64,000 nucleotides of DNA from Xanthomarina sp. F2636L (GCF_026410195.1 NZ_JAPMLM010000068.1:749001-813000); one strand, 5' to 3'; numbered from the stretch's first letter, positions 56,606 through 64,000 are shown. Numbers and translations: made by a program. The notes: generated by a model not told the origin, from the letters alone.

Positions 56606-57838
56606 ATGAGGCAAAAAAACACTTTTAAATACATATTTCTACTGGTTTTTACTTTCAGTAGTGTGGTTGGGTTTTCACAAAGCAAGAAACAACAAGAGTT
56701 AGAGGAGCGACGTCAGGAACTTAGAAGAGAGATCAAGCAAATAAATGATTTATTATTCAAAAACAAATCTGAAAAGAAATCGCAAACATCTCTTATTGAA
56801 GATTTGAGTTATAAAGTGAGTGTGCGTAGAAATTTGATAAAAATTACCAATCAACAAGCCAATTTACTGACTCGAGAAATAAACACCAATCAAAAGAAAA
56901 TTACTGAATTAAGAGACGAGCTTCAAACACTTAAAGACAATTATGCTAAAATGATTGTTACCTCCTATAAAAGTAAAAGTGAACAAAGCAGAGTCATGTT
57001 TTTATTATCGTCTAGCAATTTCCAACAAGCTTATAAGCGTGTGCAATACATCAATCAGTATGCAGAATACCAAAAAGAGCAAGGAGAATCTATTAAAATT
57101 AAAACAGCCGAATTACAAGAAACTAACAAAGCTTTATTAAAACAAAAAGAAGATAAACAAAAGCTTATCGACGAAAATAGAGTGGCACAAAGAGAACTGG
57201 AAGTCGAATTAAAACAGCAAGAAAGCCTGATGGCTTCTATCAATAAAAATTTAAATAATTACACCTCACAAATCAGACAAAAGCAAAGCGAAGCAGATAA
57301 AATTGATCGTGAAATCGAAAAAATTATCCGTGAGGCTATTGCTGCATCTAATAAAACGAAGGGTAAAACAACAACGACTACCTCTACAGGTTTTGCTTTA
57401 ACACCCGAAGACAAACTATTAGCAAGTAATTTTGTGTCTAGCAAAGGAAAACTGCCTTGGCCAGTAGAAAAAGGTATTGTAAAACTGCGTTATGGAAAAC
57501 AACCACATCCGGTAGTAAAAACAGTCATGATACAGAGTAATGGGGTACGTATAGCTACAGAAGAAGGGGCTCCAATTCGTGCTGTATTCAACGGAAAAGT
57601 ACTTGCTGTACAAGCCATAAAACATGGTAATCTTTCGGTCTTAATACAACATGGTAATTATGTAACGGTTTACAAAAACCTCTCGAAAGTGTATGTTAAA
57701 AAAGGGGATAATGTATCTACCAAACAAGAAATAGGACAAGTGTTTACCAACCCTTCTAACAAAGAAACCCAATTAAACTTTAGTATTTTTAAAGATAGCT
57801 CCACTCAAAATCCAGCAGATTGGATTTACAAGATGTGA
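56606..57838 (+). CDS. EnvC-like murein hydrolase activator
   Basis: A 410-residue protein with a signal peptide (cleavage near residue 25), a long coiled coil (about 26-250) and a C-terminal LytM domain (about 285-410). The LytM domain lacks the metal ligands: where active enzymes have GIDI and HLHFE it has NGVRI and QLNFS, so it is probably inactive and acts as an activator of cell-wall amidases, as EnvC does. The last codons and stop lie in one copy of a 17-base direct repeat (57823-57839). Confidence 0.92.
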   Translation: MRQKNTFKYIFLLVFTFSSVVGFSQSKKQQELEERRQELRREIKQINDLLFKNKSEKKSQTSLIEDLSYKVSVRRNLIKITNQQANLLTREINTNQKKITELRDELQTLKDNYAKMIVTSYKSKSEQSRVMFLLSSSNFQQAYKRVQYINQYAEYQKEQGESIKIKTAELQETNKALLKQKEDKQKLIDENRVAQRELEVELKQQESLMASINKNLNNYTSQIRQKQSEADKIDREIEKIIREAIAASNKTKGKTTTTTSTGFALTPEDKLLASNFVSSKGKLPWPVEKGIVKLRYGKQPHPVVKTVMIQSNGVRIATEEGAPIRAVFNGKVLAVQAIKHGNLSVLIQHGNYVTVYKNLSKVYVKKGDNVSTKQEIGQVFTNPSNKETQLNFSIFKDSSTQNPADWIYKM

Positions 57839-57880
57839 TAACATTTTGAAACCTTTTTTGGGAGATTTACAAGATGTGAT
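57823..57880. repeat. 17-base direct repeat at the end of the EnvC-like gene
   Basis: GATTTACAAGATGTGAT occurs at 57823-57839 (overlapping the gene end) and again at 57864-57880, with 24 bases between. The second copy is followed at once by repeat-like sequence, so it looks like an insertion or duplication scar. Confidence 0.6.
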
Positions 57881-58121
57881 TTGTCATTCAGAGCAAAGCG
57901 AAGAGTCTCTGTGTTATTGACTACGTCACATCTTCAATTTAAATGCTTGGAGGAATCTATTTCTTCTATAATATCTTAATCAATACCCAATCCATTACGG
58001 AAAAACCGTAACCACAACCATGCATTTCATCGAAAAGTAGGAAAAATACGTAGTAACACGTAGAAGATATTTTAAATTTAACTTTTAGGTTTATGCTATA
58101 TAAATTTAAAAATTATTTATT
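57880..58121. repeat. Gene-free stretch with dispersed repeat pieces
   Basis: This AT-rich spacer holds TTTGTCATTCAGAGCAAAGC-type sequence at 57880, GGAGGAATCTATTTCTTC at 57949-57966 (same family as 61141 and 61276), a TTACGG-AAAAA-CCGTAA stem-loop at 57995-58011, and spaced direct repeats TACGTAG/CACGTAG at 58047-58063. No gene or clear -7 box is seen. Confidence 0.45.
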
Positions 58122-58126
58122 ATGAG

Positions 58127-58154
58127 CAAAATTCAAAATTCAAAATTCAAAATT
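58127..58154 (+). repeat. Four CAAAATT repeats, putative phase switch
   Basis: Four perfect tandem copies of the heptamer CAAAATT start two bases after an ATG at 58122-58124. With four copies the ATG frame stops at 58164-58166; the lipoprotein signal-peptide frame has no start codon before 58208. Five or two copies would join the ATG to that frame. Confidence 0.75.
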
Positions 58155-58207
58155 TTAAAAGCGTAAAGCTAAGGCGTTTTTTATCTAAAAGTTTAATCTT
58201 AGTTTTA

Positions 58208-59809
58208 TTGTTTGGTGTACTTGGTTGTCAAAAAGATGATGATTCATTTATAAAACAGGAACATACCCCACAAACTTTAAAAACCAAGTATAGTATTACC
58301 AAAATAAACTATCAAACAGTGCAACAAAACAACCTTTTGGTAAATTCCATAACTAAAATCAAGAAGCAAACAGAAACAAAAGGCTCAAGCCCACAAAACA
58401 GATTGGTACATTCCAGTGCTTATGATTTTTATATAGATACAGATGTTGCCACCTATATGGAAAACACTAATGGCAGTTACCACTCTTATACCTTTCCAGT
58501 AATAAGGGACAACCCAACCGTAGCCTTGGAAAACATTTTATTTTCTTTACAAGCTGATGGCACCTACAAAGTGTCCTTGGTGTCCTATAACCTATCAGAA
58601 AGTGAAAAAGAGGCTTTATTTAATGAGCAATTTGTAGATTTAACTAATAAGATAGCTAAAGAAGATATTGATGAAGTAAATTTAATGGACGATGTGTTTA
58701 ATAAGGAAATACAAACAACTTTTACTACATCTTATGTATGTGCATGTAATGTACCCGATCATGTTGGAGGGGTTAATCCTGATTCAGGAAATTTTTGTGA
58801 TTGTGTTGGAATTCAAATTTCGATTACAAATGGTACTGAAGAAAATACAGAAGGAAATGGTCCAGAAGAGTTTCCTAATAATAATGAGATACCAGATGGA
58901 GAAAACAACTCAGGAGGAGGCGTACCAACTGATCCCAACAACCCTAAACCAAAAGAGGATGCCACATCTCCAACGGTTTCTATACCTTTTGATCAACAGG
59001 TTGCCAATTGTTTAAGCGAATATGCATTCAATGGCAATACGTCTATACAAACATGGTTAAATAGCGCAAGCTCTAGCGAGATTAAAGCACTTGCTAATTA
59101 TTTAGGAAAAGGAGATAATTGCAGCAATCCAGCTACTTTGGATTTTGTTGTTGCTGGTATTGAGGCGATGAATGAAGGTGGATACTTTGATCATGCAAAT
59201 AATGTTATTTTAGACTCTACGTTTCTAGCAAATGAAAAATTAAATTGCGTTTATAATAAGTTAAAAGCCGATAATTCATCACTGTTTAGAGAAACAGTAG
59301 GTGCTTTTATAGACAACCGTAATGCAAACCTAATATTTACTGTAGGTGAATGTGTCATGACTGATCTAGCTTGTACGGATGATAATTATTTTGCAGAGAC
59401 AGGAATAATCAAAATAATCATTGAAGATATTAATACAAATTCTATTGATATAGCAAAAATGATTCTCCATGAATCTATACATGCAGAGTTAACTAAATAT
59501 GTTGTAGAATATGAATCTGGGATTGATATTAATAATAGGTCTTTATTGTTTGAAAAATATAAACACTATAAAGATTTATATGGAGATGGTCATATTGAGC
59601 ACATATATATGACAAATAAATATATAAACCCAATAGCAAGTGCTTTAAGGGTATATGACAACAATAGCTATCCAATAGATTATTACAAAGCATTTGCTTG
59701 GGATGGTATAAGAAGATGGGATGCTGATAATCTACTTTCAATGGAAATGGATTTAATATATGAGAGTTATAGACCAATCATAGTAGAAAATAGTGAAGTA
59801 TGCAATTAA
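58208..59809 (+). CDS. Large lipoprotein with HExxH motif, putatively phase-variable
   Basis: The coding frame is open from 58082, but the only start codon in it before the body is a TTG at 58208, inside a signal sequence that plainly begins earlier: upstream codons read VKLRRFLSKSLILVLLFGVL, then a lipobox cysteine. The likely start is the ATG at 58122, currently out of frame through the CAAAATT repeats. The protein has an N-terminal region of unknown fold, a Cys-rich patch (CACNVPDHV), a Pro/Asn/Gly/Glu linker, and a C-terminal domain with HESIH at 59468-59482, a zinc-metallopeptidase-type motif, followed by GHIEHIYM. The third ligand is unproven. The family is not recognised. Confidence 0.65.
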   Translation: MFGVLGCQKDDDSFIKQEHTPQTLKTKYSITKINYQTVQQNNLLVNSITKIKKQTETKGSSPQNRLVHSSAYDFYIDTDVATYMENTNGSYHSYTFPVIRDNPTVALENILFSLQADGTYKVSLVSYNLSESEKEALFNEQFVDLTNKIAKEDIDEVNLMDDVFNKEIQTTFTTSYVCACNVPDHVGGVNPDSGNFCDCVGIQISITNGTEENTEGNGPEEFPNNNEIPDGENNSGGGVPTDPNNPKPKEDATSPTVSIPFDQQVANCLSEYAFNGNTSIQTWLNSASSSEIKALANYLGKGDNCSNPATLDFVVAGIEAMNEGGYFDHANNVILDSTFLANEKLNCVYNKLKADNSSLFRETVGAFIDNRNANLIFTVGECVMTDLACTDDNYFAETGIIKIIIEDINTNSIDIAKMILHESIHAELTKYVVEYESGIDINNRSLLFEKYKHYKDLYGDGHIEHIYMTNKYINPIASALRVYDNNSYPIDYYKAFAWDGIRRWDADNLLSMEMDLIYESYRPIIVENSEVCN

Positions 59810-60414
59810 GAGTTATTTATATTTTAGTTTTTCTAGTTATTTTGTGTTCTTCTTGTCAAAACAACAACGAAGAGATAAAAGTTATAGGAATTGTTTATAA
59901 TAGTATTCCAAAACTGCTTCCTTCATTTAACGAAAAACATGATACAATTTCTATAGATTCTAAACCTAAAAGTGGTAAAAAATTAAAGTATGCCATAAAT
60001 GAAAATTTTGTAAATGATAAATTTGGAAACAATATTTCAAATTATTTTTATAAATATAATGAAGGTAAACTTAAAGAGAAAGTAAGCATAAACCATGATT
60101 ATTGGTCTTTAGTAGAGCAGTTGCAAAAACAGAACAATAAAGGAAATATAATAGATAAGAAGAGCTTTATTAAATTTATTGGTAATGAGAATGTAGTGTT
60201 TCTGCCTAAAAAACAAATTAAAAATATAGAGAAATTAGAATATGGTGTTAATGCCATTATAAGTTTTTCTAATGTAGAGTTTAGTAAAGATTACACAAAA
60301 GCTGCTGTTACCGTTTATATTTACGGCGATGGCTTGGATGTGTCGTTACTAGTATATGTTTTACAAAAAGAAGTGGATAATTGGAAAATTATTTATCAAA
60401 GCAATATTTCATAA
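59800..60414 (+). CDS. Small lipoprotein paired with HExxH lipoprotein
   Basis: A 204-residue lipoprotein with the lipobox cysteine at C19 (LCSSC) and no recognised family. It overlaps the upstream gene by 10 bases, so the two are probably translated together. Lys/Asn-rich and AT-rich, it has predicted mixed alpha/beta structure in its last 100 residues. An immunity or accessory role for the upstream protein is conceivable but unsupported by homology. Confidence 0.65.
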   Translation: MQLRVIYILVFLVILCSSCQNNNEEIKVIGIVYNSIPKLLPSFNEKHDTISIDSKPKSGKKLKYAINENFVNDKFGNNISNYFYKYNEGKLKEKVSINHDYWSLVEQLQKQNNKGNIIDKKSFIKFIGNENVVFLPKKQIKNIEKLEYGVNAIISFSNVEFSKDYTKAAVTVYIYGDGLDVSLLVYVLQKEVDNWKIIYQSNIS

Positions 60415-60424
60415 ATTGATTATT

Positions 60425-60468
60425 AAAAGCCTCTTATTCTAAATTAGAATAAGAGGCTTTTTTTTTTA
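60425..60468. terminator. Intrinsic terminator, bidirectional
   Basis: An 18-base-pair perfect stem (60425-60442 and 60444-60461) followed by a T-run, between the small lipoprotein gene and the convergent thioesterase gene. Confidence 0.9.
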
Positions 60469-60481
60469 GTTTAAAAAAACA

Positions 60482-60991
60482 CTAAACAAACAAAGCCTTC
60501 AACTCTGTAGCATCTTTAGGCTTCATTTTTCCAGCAAGAACCAAACTTAATTGCTTGCGTCTTAAAGCGCCTTTAAAGCGTTCTTTTTCTAATTTGGTTT
60601 CTGGAGTAATTTCAGGAACTTGTACGGGACGTCCGGTTTCATCTACTGCTACAAAGGTATAAATAGCTTCGTTGGCTATGGTTTTTTGTCCAGATTCTCT
60701 GTCTTCAATCCAAACATCTAAGTAAATTTCCATCGAGCTTCTAAACGCACGAGATACTTTAGCTTCAACCGTAACCACAGATCCAACAGGAACAGCACGA
60801 TTAAATTCCACGTGGTTTACAGAAGCTGTAACCACAATACGTCTGCTATGTCTTCTAGCAGCAATACTAGCCGCACGATCCATTCTAGCAAGTAATTCGC
60901 CACCAAATAAGTTGTTTAACGGATTGGTTTCACTTGGCAGCACTAAGTCTGTCATAATGGTTCTAGATTGTTTCGGGGTTTTTATAGACAT
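60482..60991 (-). CDS. Acyl-CoA thioesterase, hotdog fold
   Basis: A 169-residue single-domain hotdog thioesterase of the YciA/BACH type that hydrolyses acyl-CoA. NPLNNLFGGELLARMDRAA and NHVEFNRAVPVGS are the conserved segments, holding the catalytic Asn/Asp and CoA-contacting residues. Cytoplasmic, 14 bases after the convergent terminator; its promoter is at 61020-61027. Confidence 0.92.
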   Translation of the reverse strand: MSIKTPKQSRTIMTDLVLPSETNPLNNLFGGELLARMDRAASIAARRHSRRIVVTASVNHVEFNRAVPVGSVVTVEAKVSRAFRSSMEIYLDVWIEDRESGQKTIANEAIYTFVAVDETGRPVQVPEITPETKLEKERFKGALRRKQLSLVLAGKMKPKDATELKALFV

Positions 60992-61019
60992 GATGGGTTG
61001 ACATTTATTAAATGAAATG

Positions 61020-61027
61020 CAAAGGTA
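61020..61027 (-). promoter_or_regulatory. -7 promoter box for thioesterase gene
   Basis: On the minus strand this reads TACCTTTG, a match to TAnnTTTG, 28 bases before the ATG at 60991. Confidence 0.5.
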
Positions 61028-61124
61028 AGCCCATTTTGGATTTTAAACTTACGAATTATGAAAATTTTGTCACTGAAAATGAAATACAATGCAACGAAAA
61101 ATCGCTACGTTTTTTTTGTAATAA

Positions 61125-61330
61125 TTTGTCATTCCGACGAGAGGAGGAATCTATTATTTAAAGTAGAGTTAATTATAAAAATATAGATTCTTCAGTCGTA
61201 CCTTCCTGCCTGACGGCAGGCAGGCTTCTTAAGGGCATTGTTATTGACATCATCGAATCTTCGATTTCCACCATTAGGAGGAATCTATTAATCAAAGTTT
61301 CGTAATTATAGAACGATAGATTCTTCGGTC
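61125..61330. repeat. Two related palindromic elements around a GC-rich hairpin
   Basis: The 362-base gene-free gap (60992-61353) contains two elements, each running from GAGGAATCTATTA to ATAGATTCTTC: 61141-61197 and 61276-61330. Between them lies CCTGCCTG-ACGG-CAGGCAGG (61205-61224), an 8-base-pair GC-rich stem that stands out in AT-rich DNA. Related pieces occur at 37159 and 57880. No coding frame is seen. Confidence 0.65.
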
Positions 61331-61353
61331 ATTTCTCCCTCTAAAGGACAAAA

Positions 61354-62292
61354 CTAGTCTAATTCTTTCACCAACAACCAAGCGGCTGTATTATGCGAAC
61401 GTTTTACCTCTCTTAAAGCACTTAAAGCTTCTAAACGGTCTTGGTAACTAGCGTAAACCACTTCGTGTAAACCGTATTTGTTGACACCAATTTTTTTAGC
61501 ATCATAGCCTAAGCTTTTAAGCTCTTCTACTTTTTTGTCGCTGTTTTCTTCAACTCTAAAGGCACCAGCAATAATATGGTAATTGCCAACTTCTTTTTTC
61601 ACGTTTAAAGTAACGGCTGGAAGTGGATTCTCGATAACAAAAGTAGCTTCCTGAATTTTACTTTCAAGTTGCTGATTGGCTTCTTCTTGAGCTATTTGAT
61701 TTTGAGAGTTTATGTTTTCAACATAATAATTAGAAGCAACAAATCCACCTATAGTAAGTGCAATTACTGCTACAGCAGCATATTTTAAATACCCTCTAGA
61801 CTTGCGTCTTTCTGGAGTAACTGCAATTGGAATTACTTTTTCAATTTCTTGAACGGCTTCTTTGTAAACTTCTCTGTTAACAGAAGGAGACACAAATTGC
61901 GATAAACCAAAAGCATCTGTTAAATAGTTTAAATGGTAAGAAGGCTCAAAAAGCATCTTGCCTTCATTATTTAATGAAAGCTCGCCAATATTATTAAAGG
62001 AGATGGTTTCCCCTTCAGTGAGATAAGATTTTAAGGCTTTAACACGTTTTTCAATCTTCTTTGAAGCTTCTTCAAAAGGAATCTTTTCTACATCGGCAAT
62101 ATAATGGGTTAAAATACCATCGTTTGCCTGGATTTGCTCGTTAAAAGATAGTTTCTTTTTTGGAGGATAAAAGGCATTTGTAGTCTCGTGAATGGTAGCC
62201 GAAACACGTTGTGTTAAAAAAGCTCCAAACTCAGGAACTGTAACACATTCATATCTATATAGTAAGTCGCTTATGTAAGATTCTAATTGCAT
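61354..62292 (-). CDS. HU-CCDC81 and SPOR domain protein
   Basis: A 312-residue membrane protein. Residues 1 to about 130 form the two HU-CCDC81-type bacterial domains (VTVPEFGAFLTQR, and ISFNNIGEL), a membrane helix lies at about 165-185 (LKYAAVAVIALTIGGFVA), and a C-terminal SPOR domain (about 235-312; YHIIAGAFRVEENS) should bind denuded septal peptidoglycan. A cell-division or septal role is likely. The promoter is so close that the transcript may be leaderless. Confidence 0.9.
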   Translation of the reverse strand: MQLESYISDLLYRYECVTVPEFGAFLTQRVSATIHETTNAFYPPKKKLSFNEQIQANDGILTHYIADVEKIPFEEASKKIEKRVKALKSYLTEGETISFNNIGELSLNNEGKMLFEPSYHLNYLTDAFGLSQFVSPSVNREVYKEAVQEIEKVIPIAVTPERRKSRGYLKYAAVAVIALTIGGFVASNYYVENINSQNQIAQEEANQQLESKIQEATFVIENPLPAVTLNVKKEVGNYHIIAGAFRVEENSDKKVEELKSLGYDAKKIGVNKYGLHEVVYASYQDRLEALSALREVKRSHNTAAWLLVKELD

Positions 62293-62297
62293 AAAAA

Positions 62298-62327
62298 CAA
62301 AGTTAGTAATTTTTGAATGCGAACAAA
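62298..62327 (-). promoter_or_regulatory. Strong promoter implying a leaderless transcript
   Basis: On the minus strand TTTG (62324-62327) and TAACTTTG (62298-62305) are 18 bases apart, a consensus promoter. The -7 box ends only 5 bases before the ATG, so transcription should start at or next to the start codon. Confidence 0.6.
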
Positions 62328-62396
62328 AATTCGGCTTAACTATTTATTAACATGATAAAATTGCTTTACTTGTAGTCTCATTATCAAAATATTAAC

Positions 62397-63500
62397 ATGA
62401 CTGAAAATAGTTTACTATATATTTTGGCCTTGCAGCACGTGCCCAACATTGGTGATATTACAGCTAAAAAGCTGATTTCGCATTGTGGTTCTGTTGAAGC
62501 GATCTTTAATGAGAAGAAACAAAACCTCCTTAAAATTGATGGTATTGGAAGCTTGGTTATAAGAGATTTATATAGCAAACATCATTTTAAAGCTGCTGAA
62601 GAAGAGTTAAAATACATTCAACAGAATAATATTACTACCTTATATTTTGCAGATTCTGATTATCCTGAAAAATTAAAACACTGTATTGATGGTCCTATTT
62701 TACTGTTTCAGTCTGGGAATATCAATCTAAAGAAACAACGCATAATTAGTGTGGTGGGTACAAGGAAAATTACCACATACGGAATGGCTTTTTGCAATAA
62801 ATTAATTGATGAATTAGCCGTTTTTAATCCAGTAATTGTATCTGGATTTGCTTATGGAACAGATATTACAGCTCAGAAAGCAGCCATTAATAATAACTTA
62901 CAAACTATAGGCTGTTTGGCTCATGGTTTGAATCAAGTATATCCAAAAGCACATAAAAAATATGTAGCTGAGGTTGAAAAAAATGGGGGATTCTTTACCG
63001 ATTTTTGGAGTAGCGATCCTTTTGATAGAAATAACTTTTTAAAACGAAATCGAGTCATTGCTGGTTTAAGTGAAGCCACTATTGTTATTGAATCTGCCGA
63101 AAAAGGAGGTAGTTTGGTAACTGCAGATATTGCAAATTCCTATAACAGAGATGTGTTTGCTGTTCCAGGAAGAGTAACAGATAGCCAAAGTTTGGGATGC
63201 AATAACTTGATTAAATTTCAAAAGGCTCATGTGTTGTCCACTCCGTTAGATATTCCATATATGCTGAATTGGGAATTAGAGGAACAAAAGAAAGCACCAG
63301 TACAAAAGCAATTGTTTGTAGAATTAAATGATGAAGAAAAAGTAATTTATAACTATCTAAAAGAAAAAGATAAACAACTTCTTGACGTTATTGCCTTAGA
63401 ATGTCACTTGCCTATTTATAAAATAGCTGGTATTTTATTAAATATGGAACTTAAGGGCGTAGTTAGACCTTTGCCTGGAAAACTTTTCGAAATTATTTAG
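62397..63500 (+). CDS. dprA: DNA-processing protein DprA
   Basis: DprA protects incoming single-stranded DNA and loads RecA in natural transformation. The 367-residue protein has an N-terminal helix-hairpin-helix/SAM-like region (to about 75), the Rossmann-like DprA fold with GTRKITTYG, VSGFAYGTDITAQKAA and ESAEKGGSLVTADIA, and a C-terminal winged-helix domain (about 300-367). The start ATG is at 62397. It overlaps the convergent SPOR-protein gene by 4 bases. Confidence 0.96.
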   Translation: MTENSLLYILALQHVPNIGDITAKKLISHCGSVEAIFNEKKQNLLKIDGIGSLVIRDLYSKHHFKAAEEELKYIQQNNITTLYFADSDYPEKLKHCIDGPILLFQSGNINLKKQRIISVVGTRKITTYGMAFCNKLIDELAVFNPVIVSGFAYGTDITAQKAAINNNLQTIGCLAHGLNQVYPKAHKKYVAEVEKNGGFFTDFWSSDPFDRNNFLKRNRVIAGLSEATIVIESAEKGGSLVTADIANSYNRDVFAVPGRVTDSQSLGCNNLIKFQKAHVLSTPLDIPYMLNWELEEQKKAPVQKQLFVELNDEEKVIYNYLKEKDKQLLDVIALECHLPIYKIAGILLNMELKGVVRPLPGKLFEII

Positions 63501-64000
63501 AAGTTTATTTTTAGAATCCAGATATCTTGAAAATAATCTAGTTTTGAAAGCTCTTTTTGTTTTTGATAAATGGTGTTTGCATCTTCATTCATGTCTAAAT
63601 AAATATAATTCCAATTATTTTTGGGATTGATATACGACTTTGGTGCGTGTCCTTTTTCTTCCAAAGTTTTCATCCAGTTATCAGCATTTTCTTTTACTGA
63701 AAACACATTGGTTACTAAATAATATCCTTTTGGAAGATTGGGAATGCTAATGGATTTTAAACTTTCAATACGTTCTAAACCAGTTTTCTTTTTTGGTTTA
63801 GGAGTTGAGACTTGCTGTACTTTAACAGGTTTTGAAACGTCTGATTTAGGCTCAGGAATTTCGGTTGATTTCTCTTTTATTTCAACGTCAAGAAGTTCGG
63901 TAGGTTCTTCATTTTCAAATACAACTAAAGTCTCTTCATTACTTTTTCCTTCAAGATAAATAGGACTTATTTCAGTTTCAAAAGCCACAAAAAATAAATA
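63497..64000 (-). CDS. SPOR-like domain protein, 5' end outside window
   Basis: The C-terminal part of a protein that continues past the window edge: a GTG at 63988 is in frame, but the codons before it (YLFF) remain open to base 64000. An acidic and proline-rich linker (about 20-70) leads to a SPOR-like domain (about 88-163; GYYLVTNVFSVKENADNWMK). It could be the tail of a type IX secretion PorP/SprF-like barrel protein, since such fusions exist, but the visible part cannot show this. The 3' end overlaps dprA. Confidence 0.7.
   Translation of the reverse strand, partial: YLFFVAFETEISPIYLEGKSNEETLVVFENEEPTELLDVEIKEKSTEIPEPKSDVSKPVKVQQVSTPKPKKKTGLERIESLKSISIPNLPKGYYLVTNVFSVKENADNWMKTLEEKGHAPKSYINPKNNWNYIYLDMNEDANTIYQKQKELSKLDYFQDIWILKINF

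Noticed and set aside
58127-58154. Heptamer repeats as a CRISPR array
   Set aside because: The repeats are 7 bases, contiguous and without spacers; no cas genes are present.
60992-61353. Possible small gene or tRNA in the largest spacer
   Set aside because: No long open frame or cloverleaf; the content is palindromic repeat DNA.

Overview
The window is low-GC, densely packed chromosomal DNA from a marine-type member of the Flavobacteriaceae (phylum Bacteroidota). The evidence is the TAnnTTTG promoter signatures, the lack of purine-rich Shine-Dalgarno sites, a gene for the type IX secretion/gliding lipoprotein SprE/PorW, an F-type ATP synthase operon without atpD/atpC, and many families largely confined to Bacteroidota (DUF4254, DUF4292, DUF5687, DUF6168, DUF6341, DUF6427, DUF6909, HU-CCDC81/SPOR proteins). 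No rRNA, tRNA, CRISPR array, transposase or phage gene was seen.

Layout. (1) 1-4000: end of an M23 peptidase gene, a GH3-family protein and a DUF6909 protein. (2) 4002-33099: a polysaccharide locus of about 29 kb. It starts with a Wzz-like protein and the dTDP-L-rhamnose genes rfbBACD. A sulfate-activation set follows (cysQ, DUF2061, cysC, cysD, cysN). Next come a flippase, two adjacent sulfotransferases, two Wzy/WaaL-like proteins, glycosyltransferases, a third sulfotransferase and an MBOAT/SGNH O-acetylation pair. It ends with ugd, a UDP-xylose synthase-like gene, a WcaJ-type initiating transferase and a minus-strand operon (CapK-like ligase, wecB, glycosyltransferase). No sulfite-producing genes (cysH/I/J) are present, so the activated sulfate is probably spent on sulfating the polymer. 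(3) 33155-41730: housekeeping genes (purD, upp, a family 9 glycosyltransferase, a ferredoxin-reductase-like oxidoreductase, an ABC exporter). (4) 41899-50677: sprE, bactofilin, atpZ-like, DUF6168 and atpBEFHAG, with several stem-loops in the spacers. (5) 50796-57838: a lipoprotein, a second flippase-like protein, dut, a nucleotidyltransferase with a left-handed beta-helix tail, a TPR protein, a DUF4292 lipoprotein and a degenerate-LytM EnvC-like protein. (6) 57839-64000: an accessory stretch with dispersed repeats, a two-gene lipoprotein unit whose 5' end carries four CAAAATT repeats that put the only ATG out of frame, then a thioesterase, a SPOR protein, dprA and a truncated SPOR protein.

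How the parts fit. CysD/N make APS, CysC makes PAPS, the three sulfotransferases use PAPS, and CysQ removes the inhibitory by-product PAP. The sugar-nucleotide genes predict dTDP-rhamnose, UDP-glucuronate and UDP-xylose. A lipid-linked repeat unit would be started by the WcaJ-like enzyme, flipped by the Wzx-like protein and polymerised by one of the Wzy/WaaL-like proteins. The product is inferred to be a sulfated, probably O-acetylated, surface polysaccharide. The two strongest items for follow-up are this self-contained sulfation module and the putative heptanucleotide phase switch at 58127-58154.
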